From NCBI RefSeq assembly GCF_965248315.1, contig NZ_CBDFIX010000002.1, positions 4,154,001 through 4,218,000 on the forward strand: a stretch of DNA of 64,000 nucleotides, in the 5' to 3' direction. The notes beneath the pieces were generated by a model that was given only the letters and a program-made list of their open reading frames with translations, did not search any database and was not told the DNA's origin. This document shows positions 9,419-18,456 of this stretch, in pieces. Numbering within the stretch: the stretch's first letter is position 1; every line of letters starts with the position of its first letter. The translations under genes and the position numbers were made by a program. Source of the DNA: Ulvibacterium sp965248315 (GTDB lineage: Bacteria; Bacteroidota; Bacteroidia; Flavobacteriales; Flavobacteriaceae).

Positions 9419-10969
9419 TTATTCTTCTTTTTCTTGAGGAGCATGTTCCGACCTGTTTTCAGGTGTGGTGAACAAATCCAAATAAGCTTCACCCATATGT
9501 GTTATGATATCTGAAGCGGTAAGGGCTTGATACCCCGTTTTTTCGACAGCAATATCCCCCGCCCTGCCATGTAGGTAAACACCGAATATTGCAGCGGATA
9601 ATGGTTCATATCCCTGGGCGATCAAGGCTGTTATGATTCCTGCAAGTACATCACCGCTCCCAGCCGTGGCCATTCCAGGATTCCCCGTAGTGTTTACATA
9701 TCCTTTATCTTTATAAATCGTAATGGTATGGGCCCCTTTTATGACCAGGACGCAATCATACTTCTTTGAGAAGGCCTTCGCCTTTACAAGTTTATCAAAA
9801 TCGTCCTTCCAAGTGCCTATTAACCTTTCCAGTTCCTTGGGATGAGGCGTAAGGACAGTTTGAGCCGGTATTTTTCCGATCAATCCCAAATGCTTGGAAA
9901 GAATGTTCAATCCATCCGCATCAATAACCAAGGGCTTTTTATTCTTAGACAAAAAATCTGAAAACGCTTTTACCGTTTTATCCGAGATGCCCAAACCGAT
10001 GCCTATCCCTATTACGCTCGGTTCAATTTCAAAATCTATATGTTCAATGCATTTCTCTCCTTCATCGGTTGCGACCATGGCTTCAGAAAGAAAAGTCTGT
10101 AGAGGAATATATCCACATTGCGGTACGTAAGCTGTAACCAGGCCACTTCCTGCCTTAAGACAGGCCTTTGCAGCAAGGGTGACCGCTCCGATCTTACCAT
10201 GGCTTCCGCCGATAATCAAAGAATGGCCGAAGGTCCCTTTATGTGAGAATTTTTCCCGGGGAATATATAAGGGCAGCACCTCACTTTTTCCTATAAGTTC
10301 ATAATCCGTTTCGGTAGATGCCATAAAACTAGGATCTAACCCAATATCCAATACCTCCCAGTTATTGCTATAGATTCCGGTACCGGGAAGGAAAAAAATC
10401 AACTTGGGTGCCTGAAAGCTCAGCACATAATTGGCCTTGACCACTGCTTTACTATCCCCTACTCCCCTATCCAAAAATAATCCGGAAGGAACATCTATCG
10501 AAAGAATAAAAGCATCCGAATCATTTAGATGCTGTATTAATCCACCAACCCAATCATCAGGATTTCTATTTAACCCTATTCCAAAAACTGCGTCTATGAT
10601 AATGTCGTCCCGCCCAATCCCTGGAAATTCGGAACCTTCTTCCAAAAAAACGGGCCATATTTTTCTTTCCTTCAACCGTTCTAAATTGGTAAGAAAGTCC
10701 TGAGATCGTTTTTTGCTGTAGTTCACAACATAAACACCAATATTGTAACCGTGATCTTGTAAATGCCTTGCAACGGCAACACCATCGCCACCATTGTTGC
10801 CAATACCACAGAATAAATGAATTTTTACCTGGGCACCTTGCATACGCCTGTGTATCCAATCAAAAATTCCCGTCGCCGCCCTTTCCATAAGCTCAGTACT
10901 GGAAATTTGCTGGTTCTTAATTGTGGATTTATCCGCCAAATAGATTTGTTCAGCAGTGAAAATCTTCAT
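9419..10969 (-). CDS. nnr: Bifunctional NAD(P)H-hydrate epimerase / ADP-dependent NAD(P)H-hydrate dehydratase
   Basis: This 516-residue fused repair enzyme restores damaged NADH and NADPH hydrates. The N-terminal YjeF-N epimerase domain (about 1-215) shows GNNGGDGVAVARHL and a conserved aspartate in DIIIDAVFGIGL. The C-terminal ribokinase-like dehydratase domain (about 230-500) shows the ATP-site motif PGMATAGSGDVLAGIITAL with its catalytic aspartate, and PLVIDADGLNIL. The length matches full two-domain Nnr proteins. It is monocistronic by position, convergent with the STAS-like gene and divergent from the thr operon. Confidence 0.95.
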   Translation of the reverse strand: MKIFTAEQIYLADKSTIKNQQISSTELMERAATGIFDWIHRRMQGAQVKIHLFCGIGNNGGDGVAVARHLQDHGYNIGVYVVNYSKKRSQDFLTNLERLKERKIWPVFLEEGSEFPGIGRDDIIIDAVFGIGLNRNPDDWVGGLIQHLNDSDAFILSIDVPSGLFLDRGVGDSKAVVKANYVLSFQAPKLIFFLPGTGIYSNNWEVLDIGLDPSFMASTETDYELIGKSEVLPLYIPREKFSHKGTFGHSLIIGGSHGKIGAVTLAAKACLKAGSGLVTAYVPQCGYIPLQTFLSEAMVATDEGEKCIEHIDFEIEPSVIGIGIGLGISDKTVKAFSDFLSKNKKPLVIDADGLNILSKHLGLIGKIPAQTVLTPHPKELERLIGTWKDDFDKLVKAKAFSKKYDCVLVIKGAHTITIYKDKGYVNTTGNPGMATAGSGDVLAGIITALIAQGYEPLSAAIFGVYLHGRAGDIAVEKTGYQALTASDIITHMGEAYLDLFTTPENRSEHAPQEKEE

Positions 10970-11022
10970 TCAATAAAGGTTTTTGTTTAAAATTGTCAAT
11001 TCCATAAAAATTCATCCGAACA

Positions 11023-11053
11023 TTTGATTGGGTTGCTAAAAGTACTACATTTG
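11023..11053 (+). promoter_or_regulatory. Promoter of the threonine operon
   Basis: A perfect Bacteroidota promoter: TTTG at 11023-11026, a 19-nt spacer, and TACATTTG at 11046-11053. Transcription would begin near 11060, giving a leader of about 175 nt before thrA that contains a small ORF. Confidence 0.7.
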
Positions 11054-11096
11054 AACCTATCTAAGAAGTGTGCTTTTTAACACGTAGGACAAACAA

Positions 11097-11162
11097 ATGC
11101 TAGTTTCTTCATTCAATACATATTGTGTTTTTACCTTTGGTATCACCACCCCTTTGGGGTAA
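11097..11162 (+). CDS. Candidate thr operon leader peptide
   Basis: This is a 21-codon ATG-to-TAA ORF located entirely within the predicted 5' leader of thrA. It encodes a peptide ending TFGITTPLG, with Thr at positions 8, 13, 17 and 18 and Ile at 16, so three Thr codons and an Ile codon fall within six codons near its end. A GC-rich hairpin (ACCCC-TTT-GGGGT, 11148-11160) overlaps the last Thr codon and the stop. This resembles the logic of amino-acid attenuators such as E. coli thrL. No T-run follows the hairpin, so a classical terminator is not visible and the role is inferred. Confidence 0.5.
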   Translation: MLVSSFNTYCVFTFGITTPLG

Positions 11163-11234
11163 GCAATTCTATATTTGTCCGTTTTCGCATTTTCTATACC
11201 TTAACACAATAGCAAACTTCAAGCAGTTTATCAG

Positions 11235-13679
11235 ATGAAAGTTTTAAAATTTGGTGGCACATCCGTAGCCAGCGCAAAAAATATAGCCCTTGTAAAGGAT
11301 ATCGTCTCCCAAAGTGATAGCCTTAAAAACATAGTAGTTGTCTCCGCATTTGGAGGAATAACGGACTTACTTTTGCAGGCTGCCCATTTGGCTTCCGAAC
11401 AGGATGAGAAGTATAAATCTGTTCTCAAGGACATAGAGGAGCGGCACTTAAATACTATCAAGCAACTAATTCCTGTTCACGGCCAAAGTAGAATTCTCAG
11501 CAAGGTAAAAAGTGACCTCAACATATTGGAAACTCTTTTGGAAGGTTCCTTTTTGATAGGGGAAATAACTACCAAATTATCCGATAAAATCGTTAGTTAT
11601 GGCGAATTGCTCTCATCTTACATCATATTCGAATTCTTCAAGCAGGAACAAATAGACGTTGCGTACAAGGATAGCAGGGAACTGATCAAAACCAATGACC
11701 TGAATGAAAAGGCCGTTGTGAATTTTGAGGTTACCGATACGCTTTGTAAAACTTTCTTTGAAAGTGTACAAAAAAGCGTTGTGGTAGCCCCTGGGTTCAT
11801 TTCATCCTCGGAAAAGGGAAATTCCACTACCCTGGGAAGGGGAGGTTCAGATTACACTGCGGCCATTTTCGCAGCGGCCATGGATGCGGATATTTTGGAA
11901 ATCTGGACAGATGTAAGTGGTATGTATACCGCGAACCCCAAACTTGTAAAGCAAGCTAAGGCATTACCCCATATTTCTTATGAAGAAGCTATGGAACTAT
12001 CCCATTTTGGTGCCAAAGTACTATACCCGCCAACAATTCAGCCCGTGCTTTCCAAGGGGATTTCTATATTGATCAAGAATACCTTTGAACCCAACGATAG
12101 GGGCACGCTTATTACCCAAAATAAGAATGGCAAGGGCAAGACCGTCCGGGGTATCAGTCATGTGGAGAACATTGCCCTACTTTCTTTAGAAGGTCCCGGC
12201 ATGGTGGGTATTCCAGGTATTTCAAAACGTTTTTTTGAAGTGCTTTCCCAGGCAGGTATCAGCGTTGTATTGATTACCCAAGCCTCGTCCGAGCACTCGA
12301 TTTGTGTGGGTATTTCGGTGGAGGATACCGATGAGGCCGTGAATACCGTAAATACCGCTTTTGAACACGAAATTGATAGAAATAGAATTAAACCGGTAAT
12401 CACTGAAGGGAACTTGGCCATTATTGCCTTGGTAGGTGATAATATGAAAAGTCATCAAGGGTTAAGTGGTAAAATGTTCAGTACTCTAGGGAGAAACAAT
12501 GTGAATATTCGGGCTATAGCCCAAGGAGCCTCGGAACGTAATGTTTCTGCCGTAATCAAAAAAAACGATGTAAAAAAAGCGTTGAACGCCCTCCACGAAG
12601 AATTCTTTGAAGAGAACATCAAACAATTGAATCTCTTTGTCATGGGGGTTGGCAATGTTGGTTCCAAGTTTTTGAAACAAGTACAACAGCAGAAAAAGTA
12701 CTTGAAAGAAAATTTGAAGCTGAACATCCGGATTATTGGAATATCAAATTCGCGGACCATGGTATTTGATGAGGATGGTATTGCCCTTAAGAACTGGGAA
12801 GGACTATTGGAGAAAGGCAAAAAGGCAGACAAAAATAGTTTTTTTGATACGGTCCAAGAATTAAACTATCGGAACAGTATTTTTGTGGACAATACGGCCA
12901 GTGATGAAGTGGCATCTACTTATAATTCTTACTTGGGCAATAGCATTTCCGTGGTTACCTGTAACAAAATTGCATGTTCTTCGGATTACGAAAACTACAA
13001 AAGCCTTAAAAACCTGGCCCGGGAATACAACGCGCCTTTTTTATTTGAAACCAACGTTGGTGCCGGTCTACCCATAATCGACACTTTAAAGCACCTAATA
13101 GCATCCGGGGATAAGGTCCTAAAAATTCAGGCCGTCCTGTCGGGAAGTCTTAATTTTGTATTTAACAATTTCAATGATAAGACTACGTTCCATGATGTTG
13201 TTAAACAAGCTCAAGAGGAAGGTTATACCGAGCCAGATCCAAAAATTGACCTTAGTGGAATAGATGTGATGCGAAAAATCCTGATCTTGGCCAGGGAAAG
13301 TGGAAACCGATTGGAAATTGACGATATCGAAAATAAATCCTTTCTCCCCAAAGAGAGTCTCGAGACAAAAAGCAATGAAGATTTCTTTGCTTCCTTGAAA
13401 AAGTATGAAAACGACTTTCAAGATTTGTATACACAAGCCAATGACGCGGATTGCAAATTAAAATATGTAGCCCAATACGAAAATGGAAAAGCCAACGTGG
13501 GGTTGCAGCAAATTCCAAAAAATCATGACTTTTATAATCTACAAGGAAGTGATAACATTGTTCTGTTCTACACGGAACGGTACCCGGACCAGCCTATGAT
13601 TATAAAGGGCGCGGGCGCAGGTGCTGAAGTAACCGCCTCTGGAATTTTTGCGGATATTATTCGGGTAGGGAATTTTTAA
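11235..13679 (+). CDS. thrA: Bifunctional aspartate kinase / homoserine dehydrogenase
   Basis: This 814-residue enzyme catalyses the first and third steps from aspartate to threonine and methionine. The aspartokinase domain (about 1-290) starts with MKVLKFGGTSVASA and contains TTLGRGGSDYTA. Two ACT-type regulatory segments follow (about 310-465), including SEHSICVGISVEDTD and GMVGIPGIS. The homoserine dehydrogenase domain (about 470-814) has the Rossmann motif VMGVGNVGSKF and the substrate region SGSLNFVFN and GYTEPDPKIDLSG. The fused architecture and ACT domains predict feedback inhibition by threonine. thrB and thrC follow directly, forming a complete operon. Confidence 0.96.
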   Translation: MKVLKFGGTSVASAKNIALVKDIVSQSDSLKNIVVVSAFGGITDLLLQAAHLASEQDEKYKSVLKDIEERHLNTIKQLIPVHGQSRILSKVKSDLNILETLLEGSFLIGEITTKLSDKIVSYGELLSSYIIFEFFKQEQIDVAYKDSRELIKTNDLNEKAVVNFEVTDTLCKTFFESVQKSVVVAPGFISSSEKGNSTTLGRGGSDYTAAIFAAAMDADILEIWTDVSGMYTANPKLVKQAKALPHISYEEAMELSHFGAKVLYPPTIQPVLSKGISILIKNTFEPNDRGTLITQNKNGKGKTVRGISHVENIALLSLEGPGMVGIPGISKRFFEVLSQAGISVVLITQASSEHSICVGISVEDTDEAVNTVNTAFEHEIDRNRIKPVITEGNLAIIALVGDNMKSHQGLSGKMFSTLGRNNVNIRAIAQGASERNVSAVIKKNDVKKALNALHEEFFEENIKQLNLFVMGVGNVGSKFLKQVQQQKKYLKENLKLNIRIIGISNSRTMVFDEDGIALKNWEGLLEKGKKADKNSFFDTVQELNYRNSIFVDNTASDEVASTYNSYLGNSISVVTCNKIACSSDYENYKSLKNLAREYNAPFLFETNVGAGLPIIDTLKHLIASGDKVLKIQAVLSGSLNFVFNNFNDKTTFHDVVKQAQEEGYTEPDPKIDLSGIDVMRKILILARESGNRLEIDDIENKSFLPKESLETKSNEDFFASLKKYENDFQDLYTQANDADCKLKYVAQYENGKANVGLQQIPKNHDFYNLQGSDNIVLFYTERYPDQPMIIKGAGAGAEVTASGIFADIIRVGNF

Positions 13680-13726
13680 ACCTCCTTAGGGTCAATAAAA
13701 AGAAATTGCACATCAAATAGGAACAT

Positions 13727-14659
13727 ATGGATACCAACGAAATTAAAATATTCTGTCCGGCTACCATCGCCAATATTTCCTGTGGATTTGATGTACTCGG
13801 TGTTGCGTTGGACGCCGTTGGGGACGAAATGGTAATTCGGAAAACAAAGGAAAAAGGTATAAAAATCACCAAACTGGAAGGACAGGACTTGCCATTGGAA
13901 ACCCATTTGAATGTTGCAGGGGTAGCAGGTATGGCATTATTGGAACATGTTGATTATGAGGACGGCTTTGAAATAGAGATTTATAAGAAAATCAAGGCCG
14001 GAAGCGGGATAGGCAGTAGTGCGGCCAGTTCTGCAGGAGCCGTTTGGGGCATGAACCAGTTATTGGGCAGACCATTTGCCAGTGTGGACCTGGTGAAGTT
14101 CGCCATGGAAGGGGAACGATTGGCCAGTGGTGTGGCCCATGCGGATAATGTTGCCCCAGCCCTTTTAGGTGGATTTACCTTGGTACGTAGCTATGATCCC
14201 TTGGATGTTATTTCCATACCCAGCCCTTCTGAATTGTATGCTACGGTAATCCATCCACAGATAGAAGTGAAGACCTCTGATTCTCGAAAGATATTGAAGA
14301 CCAACATTACCTTGGCGGACGGTATCAAACAATGGGGCAATGTAGGTGGATTGATCGCAGGGCTTTTCCAAGAAGATTATGAATTGATCGGACGATCATT
14401 GGTAGACCATATTGTGGAACCCATTCGTTCCATTCTAATTCCGGGATATGACACCATTAAATCCGAATCATTGGAAGCAGGGGCACTGGGTTGTGGAATT
14501 TCGGGTTCCGGTCCTTCCATTTTTGCGTTTAGCAAAGGTGAGACCCTTGCGAAAAGCGTAGCCAACACAATGAAAGAAGTATACCTAAAAATCGGGGTCG
14601 ATTATGATGTACATGTTTCAAGAATAAATACATTGGGTATTAAGCCATTAGATCAATGA
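13727..14659 (+). CDS. thrB: Homoserine kinase
   Basis: A 310-residue GHMP-family kinase that phosphorylates homoserine to O-phosphohomoserine. The ATP-binding loop AGSGIGSSAASSAGA (about residues 91-105) is the GHMP motif 2. The N-terminal PATIANISCGFDVLG and the C-terminal CGISGSGPSIFAF complete the family signature. It lies 47 nt after thrA and overlaps thrC by 4 nt (ATGA), so translation of the two is probably coupled. Confidence 0.95.
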   Translation: MDTNEIKIFCPATIANISCGFDVLGVALDAVGDEMVIRKTKEKGIKITKLEGQDLPLETHLNVAGVAGMALLEHVDYEDGFEIEIYKKIKAGSGIGSSAASSAGAVWGMNQLLGRPFASVDLVKFAMEGERLASGVAHADNVAPALLGGFTLVRSYDPLDVISIPSPSELYATVIHPQIEVKTSDSRKILKTNITLADGIKQWGNVGGLIAGLFQEDYELIGRSLVDHIVEPIRSILIPGYDTIKSESLEAGALGCGISGSGPSIFAFSKGETLAKSVANTMKEVYLKIGVDYDVHVSRINTLGIKPLDQ

Positions 14660-15954
14660 ATTTTTACAGTTTAAACGAGAAAGCTCCTAAAGTGTCCTTT
14701 AAGGATGCAGTTGTCAAAGGCATAGCCCCAGATCGTGGATTATATTTTCCGGGAAAAATCACTTCTTTGCCCATTGGATTTTTTGAAGGCATTGAAAGTT
14801 TGTCAAATCATGAAATCGCCTTTAAGGCCATCCATCAATTTGTTCGTGAGGACATTTCCGAAAACGTTCTAAATATTATACTAAATGATGTTCTAGACTT
14901 TGACTTTCCCGTAAATGAACTGGAGGATAACATAGCTGTATTGGAGCTTTTCCATGGTCCTACTATGGCATTTAAAGATGTCGGTGCTCGGTTTATGGCG
15001 AGATGCCTTGGCCATTTTTCAAAAGAAAAGGCCAATGAAGTTACTGTTCTAGTAGCTACTTCAGGAGATACAGGAGGTGCTGTTGCGAACGGATTTTTAG
15101 GGGTAGAAGGTGTAAATGTGGTTATCTTGTATCCCAGTGGCAAGGTAAGCGATATTCAAGAGCGACAACTAACCACATTGGGCCAAAACATAGTAGCTTT
15201 GGAGGTTGACGGCACCTTTGATGATTGCCAAAAAATGGTGAAGACTGCTTTTTTGGACACAGAGCTCCTCAAAAATATGCAGTTAACATCGGCCAATTCC
15301 ATTAATGTGGCCCGATGGTTGCCCCAAATGTTCTATTTTTTATTCGCTTACAAACAATTGAAATCCAAAAACAAGGAAATAGTATTCTCTGTACCCAGTG
15401 GTAACTTTGGAAATATTTGTGCGGGAATGGTAGCCCAAAAACTGGGAATGCCGGTAAACCATTTTGTAGCATCCACCAATGTAAACGATACCGTACCCCA
15501 ATTTATGGAATCACGAAAATACGAGCCTAAACCTTCCACAGCCACCATATCCAACGCCATGGACGTAGGAGATCCCAGTAATTTTATCCGTATTCGACAT
15601 TTGTATAAGGACAATTTTGACATGTTGAAACAAAACCTCTCCTCTTACTCCTTTACGGATGCAGAAACTAAAGAGGCCATGCTTAAAATTTATATGGAAA
15701 ATAGGTATGTAACGGATCCGCATGGTGCGGTAGGCTACTTAGGTCTGAAAAGATTTAGGGAAAACCATCCAAACACATATGGAATCTTCCTGGAGACCGC
15801 GCACCCGGTAAAATTTTTGGATGTGGTGGAGGAAACTTTGGGAAAATCTTTGGAGATACCATCACAAATCCAAAAAGTAATGGATAAGAAGAAAAAGTCC
15901 ATCAAAATTTCTACGTATCAAGAAGTAAAAGACTACTTATTGGACCGGCGATGA
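14656..15954 (+). CDS. thrC: Threonine synthase
   Basis: The 432-residue PLP enzyme converts O-phosphohomoserine to threonine. The PLP lysine is Lys107 in GPTMAFKDVGARF. ATSGDTGGAVANGF binds phosphate, and VPSGNFGNICAG is typical of the bacterial long form. It starts inside the thrB stop (4-nt overlap). A small inverted repeat (GATGAT/ATCATC) spans its stop codon, but no T-run follows, so termination there is uncertain. Confidence 0.95.
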   Translation: MNFYSLNEKAPKVSFKDAVVKGIAPDRGLYFPGKITSLPIGFFEGIESLSNHEIAFKAIHQFVREDISENVLNIILNDVLDFDFPVNELEDNIAVLELFHGPTMAFKDVGARFMARCLGHFSKEKANEVTVLVATSGDTGGAVANGFLGVEGVNVVILYPSGKVSDIQERQLTTLGQNIVALEVDGTFDDCQKMVKTAFLDTELLKNMQLTSANSINVARWLPQMFYFLFAYKQLKSKNKEIVFSVPSGNFGNICAGMVAQKLGMPVNHFVASTNVNDTVPQFMESRKYEPKPSTATISNAMDVGDPSNFIRIRHLYKDNFDMLKQNLSSYSFTDAETKEAMLKIYMENRYVTDPHGAVGYLGLKRFRENHPNTYGIFLETAHPVKFLDVVEETLGKSLEIPSQIQKVMDKKKKSIKISTYQEVKDYLLDRR

Positions 15955-16005
15955 TTCAATCATCATTCGTGCCAACACTTTATAAAAAACATAGCATAAA
16001 CAAGC

Positions 16006-16036
16006 TTTCCTATCGCTAAATTATTCTATAGCTTTG
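16006..16036 (+). promoter_or_regulatory. Promoter of gcvT
   Basis: TTTC (16006-16009), a 19-nt spacer and a perfect TAGCTTTG (16029-16036) lie 20 nt upstream of the gcvT ATG. The -33 element has one mismatch to TTTG. Confidence 0.5.
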
Positions 16037-16056
16037 CGCTTCAAAATTGAAGCGAG

Positions 16057-17142
16057 ATGAAAGATACCGCACTTACCGAAACGCATAAGGCACTTGGTGC
16101 CAAAATAGTGCCTTTTGCAGGCTATAGCATGCCTGTTTCCTATGATGGGGTGAATTTAGAGCATGAGACCGTAAGAAAAGGTGTGGGCGTTTTTGACGTG
16201 TCCCATATGGGCGAATTTTTAATTGAGGGTCCAAAAGCACTGGAACTCATCCAAAAAGTGAGTTCCAACGATGCATCAAAATTGGCTATTGGGAAGGCAC
16301 AATACAGTTGCTTGCCCAATGAAACGGGTGGAATCGTGGATGATCTTATCATCTATCGAATTAAGGAAGAAACCTATCTTTTGGTGGTGAATGCATCCAA
16401 TATAGAAAAGGACTGGGCGCATATCTCAAAATATAACGAAACGTTGGGTGCCGACCTTAGAAATATCTCTGATGACTATTCCCTTTTGGCCATTCAAGGT
16501 CCAAAGGCTGTAGCTGCAATGCAAAGCTTAACATCGGTGGATTTATCGCAAATCAAGTTCTACAATTTTGTCGTCGCCGATTTTGCCGGTATCGATTACG
16601 TCATCATCTCGGCAACAGGATATACAGGCTCCGGGGGATTTGAAGTTTACTGCAAGAATAATGAAGTCCAACAGATTTGGGACAAAGTGCTAGAAGCTGG
16701 AGAGGGCTTTGGAATTAAACCCATTGGGTTAGCTGCCCGTGATACACTTCGCCTAGAAATGGGTTACTGCCTATATGGTAACGATATAGATGAATCCACT
16801 TCACCCATAGAGGCAGGTTTGGGATGGATTACGAAATTCACCAAGGACTTTGTCAATGCAGAAAACTTGGCCAAAGAAAAAAAACAGGGCCCAGAGCGTA
16901 GGCTTGTCGGTTTTGAACTGGACGACCGGGGAATTCCACGCCAAGGTTACGATATTGTTGATGGGCAAGGGAAAAAAATCGGTTCCGTAACCTCGGGCAC
17001 TATGTCGCCTTCCTTAGGTAAAGGTATTGGACTAGGATATGTACCTACCATTTTTTCGGAAACTGGTAGTAAGATACATATTCAGATCAGAAAGAACAGG
17101 GTATCCGCTACTGTAGTAAAGTTACCATTCTATAAAGGGTAA
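16057..17142 (+). CDS. gcvT: Glycine cleavage system aminomethyltransferase (T protein)
   Basis: This 361-residue T protein takes the methylamine intermediate from lipoylated GcvH and transfers the one-carbon unit to tetrahydrofolate, releasing ammonia. Family signatures include VPFAGYSMPVSYDGV, FDVSHMGEF with its conserved aspartate and histidine, AARDTLRLEMGYCLYGND, and the C-terminal barrel segment IGSVTSGTMSPSLGKGIGLGYV. Length matches bacterial GcvT. Neither gcvH nor gcvP is adjacent, so the other subunits must lie elsewhere. The L-protein gene could be the lpdA-type gene at 58532, which is inference. An SDR-family gene follows 9 nt downstream. Confidence 0.95.
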   Translation: MKDTALTETHKALGAKIVPFAGYSMPVSYDGVNLEHETVRKGVGVFDVSHMGEFLIEGPKALELIQKVSSNDASKLAIGKAQYSCLPNETGGIVDDLIIYRIKEETYLLVVNASNIEKDWAHISKYNETLGADLRNISDDYSLLAIQGPKAVAAMQSLTSVDLSQIKFYNFVVADFAGIDYVIISATGYTGSGGFEVYCKNNEVQQIWDKVLEAGEGFGIKPIGLAARDTLRLEMGYCLYGNDIDESTSPIEAGLGWITKFTKDFVNAENLAKEKKQGPERRLVGFELDDRGIPRQGYDIVDGQGKKIGSVTSGTMSPSLGKGIGLGYVPTIFSETGSKIHIQIRKNRVSATVVKLPFYKG

Positions 17143-17151
17143 ACAACCTCT

Positions 17152-18000
17152 ATGGGTAAAAGAAGGGGAAAGTTGGAGGAAGGAGGAAAAAAGGTACTCA
17201 TTTTAGGAGCCAGCGGTTTTTTGGGCAATGCCATTTACAAAGAACTTTGTAACTATTTTGATACCTATGGCACCTATTTCTCGGCCAGAAGGGCCTTCGA
17301 GGATAATCATCAATTCTTTAAGTACGACATGCAGGAGGATGATATTTTCCACCTTTTGGAAAAAGTACGCCCCCAATATATTATTTCTGCGGTGCGCGGT
17401 AACTTCGCCGCCCAGATACAAATGCATCAACACATTACCGAATACATTTTGCAAAATAAGTGTACCCTCTACTTCCTTTCTTCTGCAAATGTTTTTGATG
17501 CTTACAGCAAATATCCATCCTACGAGTACGATAAGACTTTGTCCGAAAGTATTTATGGGAGATTGAAAATAAAGATCGAGAACATGTTCCTTAGGCTTCC
17601 CAAAAAGAAGATGGCCATCTTAAGGATACCCATGGTTTTCGGAAATTCTTCTCCTCGGATAAAGGAAATTAAAAAGGCAATATGGAAGAACACCCCTATC
17701 GAGGTTTTTCCAAACTTGGTAATGAACGTTACCAACGACGACAAGCTAACCCAACAGATACACTACTTGATCAACCAAAACAAAACGGGTATTTATCATA
17801 TGGGGAGTATGGATTTAATACACCATGATGAATTCATAAAGGAAATTGTAAATCGTATCGGTAATTTTAATCCTATCTACAAGCGTGTATATACCACAAA
17901 TGAAGAACGTTATTTAGCCGTACTTCCTAAAGACAATACCCTGCCGAAAAATCTAAGATTCGGTTATCAGGAAATTATTGATCATCACATTCTCAAATAA
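17152..18000 (+). CDS. NAD(P)-dependent epimerase/reductase family protein (extended SDR, RmlD-like)
   Basis: A 282-residue protein with an N-terminal Rossmann fold. The nucleotide-binding glycine motif is GASGFLGNAIY (about residues 19-29), preceded by a basic tail (MGKRRGKLEEGGKK). The putative YxxxK pair is YGRLK, and the body resembles RmlD-type nucleotide-sugar reductases (PMVFGNSSPR, GIYHMGS). The substrate cannot be deduced. It starts 9 nt after gcvT and is probably in the same operon, but a functional link with glycine cleavage is not obvious. Confidence 0.82.
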   Translation: MGKRRGKLEEGGKKVLILGASGFLGNAIYKELCNYFDTYGTYFSARRAFEDNHQFFKYDMQEDDIFHLLEKVRPQYIISAVRGNFAAQIQMHQHITEYILQNKCTLYFLSSANVFDAYSKYPSYEYDKTLSESIYGRLKIKIENMFLRLPKKKMAILRIPMVFGNSSPRIKEIKKAIWKNTPIEVFPNLVMNVTNDDKLTQQIHYLINQNKTGIYHMGSMDLIHHDEFIKEIVNRIGNFNPIYKRVYTTNEERYLAVLPKDNTLPKNLRFGYQEIIDHHILK

Positions 18001-18096
18001 ACTTCTTTCTGGCGTTAATTTTTGTTTAAATCTTGTACCATCGAATGGAACGTTCATTCAATTCTTTACTTTTAGAGGGATACTAAAAATAACACT

Positions 18097-18378
18097 ATGA
18101 AAAAATTATCAGAACGGACTATAGCGGAGCGTTTGGAAAAATTTGAAAGATGGCAATACAAGGATGGAGCCATAGAGGCCAATTTCACTTTTAAGGATTT
18201 TAGGGAAGCCTTTTCCGTAATGACCCATGTCGCTTTTGAGTGTGAGGCACATAACCACCATCCGGATTGGACCAATGTATACAACTCCTTAAAAATACGG
18301 TTGAACACCCATGATGCCGGAGGTGTGACAGAGAAAGATTTTCAACTTGCCCATAGTATACAGAATATAATTCTGTAA
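18097..18378 (+). CDS. phhB: 4a-hydroxytetrahydrobiopterin dehydratase (pterin-4a-carbinolamine dehydratase)
   Basis: This 93-residue protein dehydrates 4a-hydroxytetrahydropterin so the cofactor of aromatic amino-acid hydroxylases can be recycled. The family motif EAHNHHPDWTNVYN with its catalytic histidines is intact, followed by LNTHDAGGVTEKDFQLA. The size is standard. No phenylalanine hydroxylase gene is in the window. Related proteins in bacteria lacking the hydroxylase may act on other pterins, so the physiological substrate is uncertain. Confidence 0.92.
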   Translation: MKKLSERTIAERLEKFERWQYKDGAIEANFTFKDFREAFSVMTHVAFECEAHNHHPDWTNVYNSLKIRLNTHDAGGVTEKDFQLAHSIQNIIL

Positions 18379-18398
18379 AAGGACTATGCTCAATTGTT

Positions 18399-18429
18399 CT
18401 TGCAGCAGGTATTAATTTTGCTAAATTTG
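18399..18429 (+). promoter_or_regulatory. Promoter of the YebC-family gene
   Basis: CTTG (18399-18402), a 19-nt spacer and a perfect TAAATTTG (18422-18429) lie 27 nt before the ATG at 18457. One mismatch in the -33 element. Confidence 0.5.
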
Positions 18430-18456
18430 CCTATTACATTTTACAAAATATAGGCA

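Noticed and set aside
11132..11177. Two further -7-like boxes (TACCTTTG at 11132-11139, TATATTTG at 11170-11177) near the thr leader
   Set aside because: Neither has a TTTG at 19-21 nt upstream, and the first lies inside the leader ORF. The promoter at 11023-11053 is a better match. A secondary start at 11170 cannot be excluded.
15949..15966. Small stem at the thrC stop (GATGAT/ATCATC) as a terminator
   Set aside because: Short stem and no T-run, so it is not called a terminator.
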